Program-made: the position numbers and the translations under genes
Shown here: one piece after another, positions 6,504 through 7,410 of the stretch
How the letters are laid out: every line of letters starts with the position of its first letter
Position numbering within the stretch: the stretch's first letter is position 1
Assembly (NCBI GenBank): GCA_014729665.1
Contig: WJJO01000162.1
Coordinates: 1-7,410 of the forward strand
DNA from: Caldifarciminota bacterium
GTDB taxonomy: Bacteria; Hydrothermota; Tepidihabitantia; B3-TA06
Reading direction: 5' to 3'
DNA: 7,410 nt
Notes under the pieces: generated by a model
Seen by the model: only the letters and a program-made list of their open reading frames with translations
The model's database searches: none
What the model was told of the DNA's origin: nothing

Positions 6504-6562
6504 AGTCGTTGAATGTTAAAAACAAACCTGCTATGCACCTTCGCGGAGACCCCACCCATCGT

Positions 6563-6661
6563 CCCTCTTACTAAGGGGGGTAGGGGCGGTTCATGAACCG
6601 CCCCTACACTTTGCATATTGCATCCCTCCGGCTGTTCCGGCCACCTCCCTTACTGAAGGGG
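6563..6661. repeat. two copies of a CCCTTACT-AAGGG hairpin motif
   Basis: CCCTCTTACTAAGGGGGG (6563-6580) and CTCCCTTACTGAAGGGG (6645-6661) are similar imperfect palindromes, each able to fold into a short C/G-armed hairpin around ACT or ACTG. They flank the 28-bp palindrome and a small CCGG-CTGTT-CCGG hairpin (near 6628-6640). Similar motifs are typical of dispersed intergenic repeats, but copy number elsewhere in the genome cannot be seen here. Confidence 0.5.
6580..6607. repeat. 28-bp perfect palindrome (REP-like intergenic element)
   Basis: GTAGGGGCGGTTCA (6580-6593) is followed without spacer by its exact reverse complement (6594-6607). This length of perfect symmetry is very unlikely by chance. 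It is not followed by a T-tract, so it is not a classic terminator. It resembles the short GC-rich palindromes that recur between genes in many bacterial genomes and could cap the 3' end of the upstream transcript. Confidence 0.75.
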
Positions 6662-6662
6662 T

Positions 6663-6685
6663 AATCTCGGCTACGCCGAGATTTT
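6663..6685 (+). terminator. candidate terminator hairpin after the DUF3892 operon
   Basis: AATCTCGGC (6663-6671) pairs perfectly with GCCGAGATT (6675-6683) around the loop TAC, giving a 9-bp stem whose 3' end runs into TTTT (6682-6685). The U-tract is short and partly inside the stem. It lies 160 bases past the last stop codon of the operon, beyond the 28-bp palindrome. It could equally be one more member of the local repeat cluster. Confidence 0.42.
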
Positions 6686-6751
6686 AGGAGTTCTTACCTA
6701 CGGTAAAAAACATCCGGGTAGGGTCTTCTACGATAATGTCACGAGTCCTTT

Positions 6752-6800
6752 AGCCGTAAGCTGTCAGCCGTAAGCCGGTAGCGGTATGCCGTCAGCCGGG
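6752..6800. repeat. degenerate 14-bp tandem repeat, about 3.5 copies
   Basis: Successive 14-base units begin at 6752 (AGCCGTAAGCTGTC), 6766 (AGCCGTAAGCCGGT), 6780 (AGCGGTATGCCGTC) and 6794 (a partial unit starting AGCCGG). The first ten bases of units 1 and 2 are identical. The period is not a multiple of three and no gene spans it. The GTAAGC/GTCAGCCG theme resembles short intergenic repeats seen in many bacterial genomes. Confidence 0.65.
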
Positions 6801-6843
6801 GCACCATGAGGATATCTTCCGTCCCCGTGTTCTTCGAGAAAGA

Positions 6844-7140
6844 TCAGTCTCCCAGGCTTTCCCAGAAGCTCTTGAGCCCGTCCTTTACCGAGCTCCAGGA
6901 GTCCTCTACGCCTTTTTTGATATCCTCCCAGGTGTCTTCGCCCGCATCCTTGAGTTCGCCGAGTTTGGAAACCACCGCGTCCCTTTTCTCGCGAAGGTCT
7001 TCGAACCGCTTCTTGTATTCTATCTTGTCTTCGGCCTTCAGCTGATCAACCTTGGCATCCAGTCTTTCCACCTCTGCATCCCATTCCCTAAGTTCAGCTT
7101 CGAGCTTTTCCAGGTAAGCTTTTCTTGTTTCTTTGTCCAC
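6844..7140 (-). CDS. sll1863-family-like coiled-coil stress response protein
   Basis: This is a small, highly charged, soluble helical protein of 98 residues with no signal peptide. Residues about 3-65 form a heptad-rich coiled coil (YLEKLEAELREWDAEVERL, then EYKKRFEDLREKRDAVVSKL). The C-terminus has a GEDTWEDIKKGVEDSW-type amphipathic helix. This layout fits the sll1863 family, named after a Synechocystis gene induced by stress; molecular function is unknown. I place the start at GTG 7140 because AGGAG (+ coordinates 7146-7150) lies five bases upstream of it. An in-frame ATG at 7155 would place that Shine-Dalgarno inside the gene and has no ribosome site of its own. The preceding gene on the same strand ends 123 bases upstream and its last-but-one segment resembles this C-terminus. 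Confidence 0.8.
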   Translation of the reverse strand: MDKETRKAYLEKLEAELREWDAEVERLDAKVDQLKAEDKIEYKKRFEDLREKRDAVVSKLGELKDAGEDTWEDIKKGVEDSWSSVKDGLKSFWESLGD

Positions 7141-7263
7141 GTTTTCTCCTTTCATGGTTTATTTAATAACCTTGCCGATTACCGGAACCTGTCCGAACCT
7201 AGCGATTTCTTGACACGCAGGGAAGGTCTTTTCTCAGACCCCAGGATTCCGTAAGCAGTGTCA

Positions 7264-7410
7264 TCATGAGGTCTTTGGCTTCTTGGCAGCGGATGCAGGT
7301 TTCTTCTGGGTAGTTTTTGTTTTAGTCTTAGGTTTGGATTCAGGCTTTTCTTCCTTTTCTGAAAGGAAACCCAGCACGTTAACGGTCGCCGACTTGAGCT
7401 CGGTCCACGA
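7264..7410 (-). CDS. C-terminal fragment of a protein with a Lys/Pro/Ala-rich tail (5' part outside window)
   Basis: An open frame enters from the right edge and ends at TGA (7264-7266 on the + strand), giving 48 residues. It starts SWTELKSATVNVLGFLSE, which aligns without gaps to the end of the neighbouring coiled-coil protein (SWSSVKDGLKSFWESLGD; shared S, W, K and L). A tail rich in Lys, Thr, Pro and Ala follows (EEKPESKPKTKTK, then AAKKPKTS). Such basic tails resemble histone H1-like or nucleoid-associated proteins. I infer that it may be a paralogue of the sll1863-like protein with an added basic tail. The missing N-terminus prevents a firm assignment. Confidence 0.65.
   Translation of the reverse strand, partial: SWTELKSATVNVLGFLSEKEEKPESKPKTKTKTTQKKPASAAKKPKTS

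Larger units (their letters stand above)
6504..6843. other. gene-free, repeat-rich intergenic region
   Basis: This stretch of about 340 bases separates the AT-rich operon from the convergent sll1863-like gene. No reading frame in it resembles a protein and no tRNA-like cloverleaf is apparent. It contains two related C-rich/G-rich hairpins, a 28-bp perfect palindrome, a terminator-like hairpin and a 14-bp-period tandem repeat, listed separately. The base composition returns to GC-rich within about 40 bases of the 6503 stop. The layout resembles dispersed intergenic repeat clusters of bacterial chromosomes. Confidence 0.6.

Noticed and set aside
5283..6514. GTTGAAT at 5283-5289 and 6508-6514 as a target-site duplication flanking the AT-rich island
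   Set aside because: Seven bases is short enough to occur by chance over this distance, the copies do not sit at the composition breaks exactly, and there is no transposase or integrase gene.
6694..6706. TTACC-TAC-GGTAA hairpin next to an A run as terminator of the sll1863-like gene
   Set aside because: On the - strand the T run precedes the stem instead of following it, and the stem is short and AT-rich.
6504..6843. CRISPR array or tRNA in the repeat-rich intergenic region
   Set aside because: Repeats are 14-bp tandem units or palindromes without unique spacers, and no cloverleaf or TTCGAATC-type arm fits.
6806..7045. 79-codon + strand open frame opposite the coiled-coil gene
   Set aside because: Ser/Phe-rich shadow of Glu/Lys codons on the other strand, with no ribosome-binding site.
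7225..7240. GGTCT-TTTCTC-AGACC hairpin as terminator of the partial gene at the right edge
   Set aside because: Only a 5-bp stem, and on the - strand only two U follow it, so it is too weak to call.

Overview
The window comes from a bacterium: it has ScpA (a bacterial condensin kleisin), consensus sigma-70-type promoters, a lipobox lipoprotein and Shine-Dalgarno sites. Most genes have moderate GC and sit in tight, overlapping operons. GTG and TTG starts, a sensor protein found beside scpA, and dispersed palindromic intergenic repeats suggest an uncultured environmental lineage, but no phylum can be named from the sequence alone.

Left block (1-1385, + strand): the end of a DOMON-domain protein, then a PKD-DOMON lipoprotein, then a 70-residue two-helix membrane protein with an H-X13-H pair in its second helix. 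Both DOMON domains keep the Met and His expected of heme b ligation. The block looks like a split version of the DOMON plus membrane-cytochrome-b arrangement, for moving electrons across or outside the membrane.

Central block (1519-5182, - strand): a three-gene operon transcribed right to left. It encodes a DUF362/2x[4Fe-4S] protein, a CHASE2 sensor with a degenerate class III cyclase-like domain, and ScpA. Consecutive genes overlap by 4 and 3 bases. A near-consensus promoter places transcription initiation at or next to the first ATG, so the mRNA is probably leaderless. A candidate terminator lies downstream of scpA, where this operon converges on the DOMON block.

Right-centre block (about 5272-6510, + strand): an AT-rich island unlike its neighbours. 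A promoter with perfect TTGACA and TATAAT boxes drives a DUF3892 protein and an unrecognised 259-residue helical protein. The island was probably acquired horizontally. Its left edge has a run of nine G and an 8-bp inverted repeat.

Right end: 6504-6843 holds no convincing gene but is rich in repeats: a perfect 28-bp palindrome, two related C/G-armed hairpins, a terminator-like hairpin and a 14-bp-period tandem repeat. Beyond it, on the - strand, lie an sll1863-like coiled-coil stress protein and the Lys/Pro-rich C-terminus of another protein that runs off the window and may be its relative.
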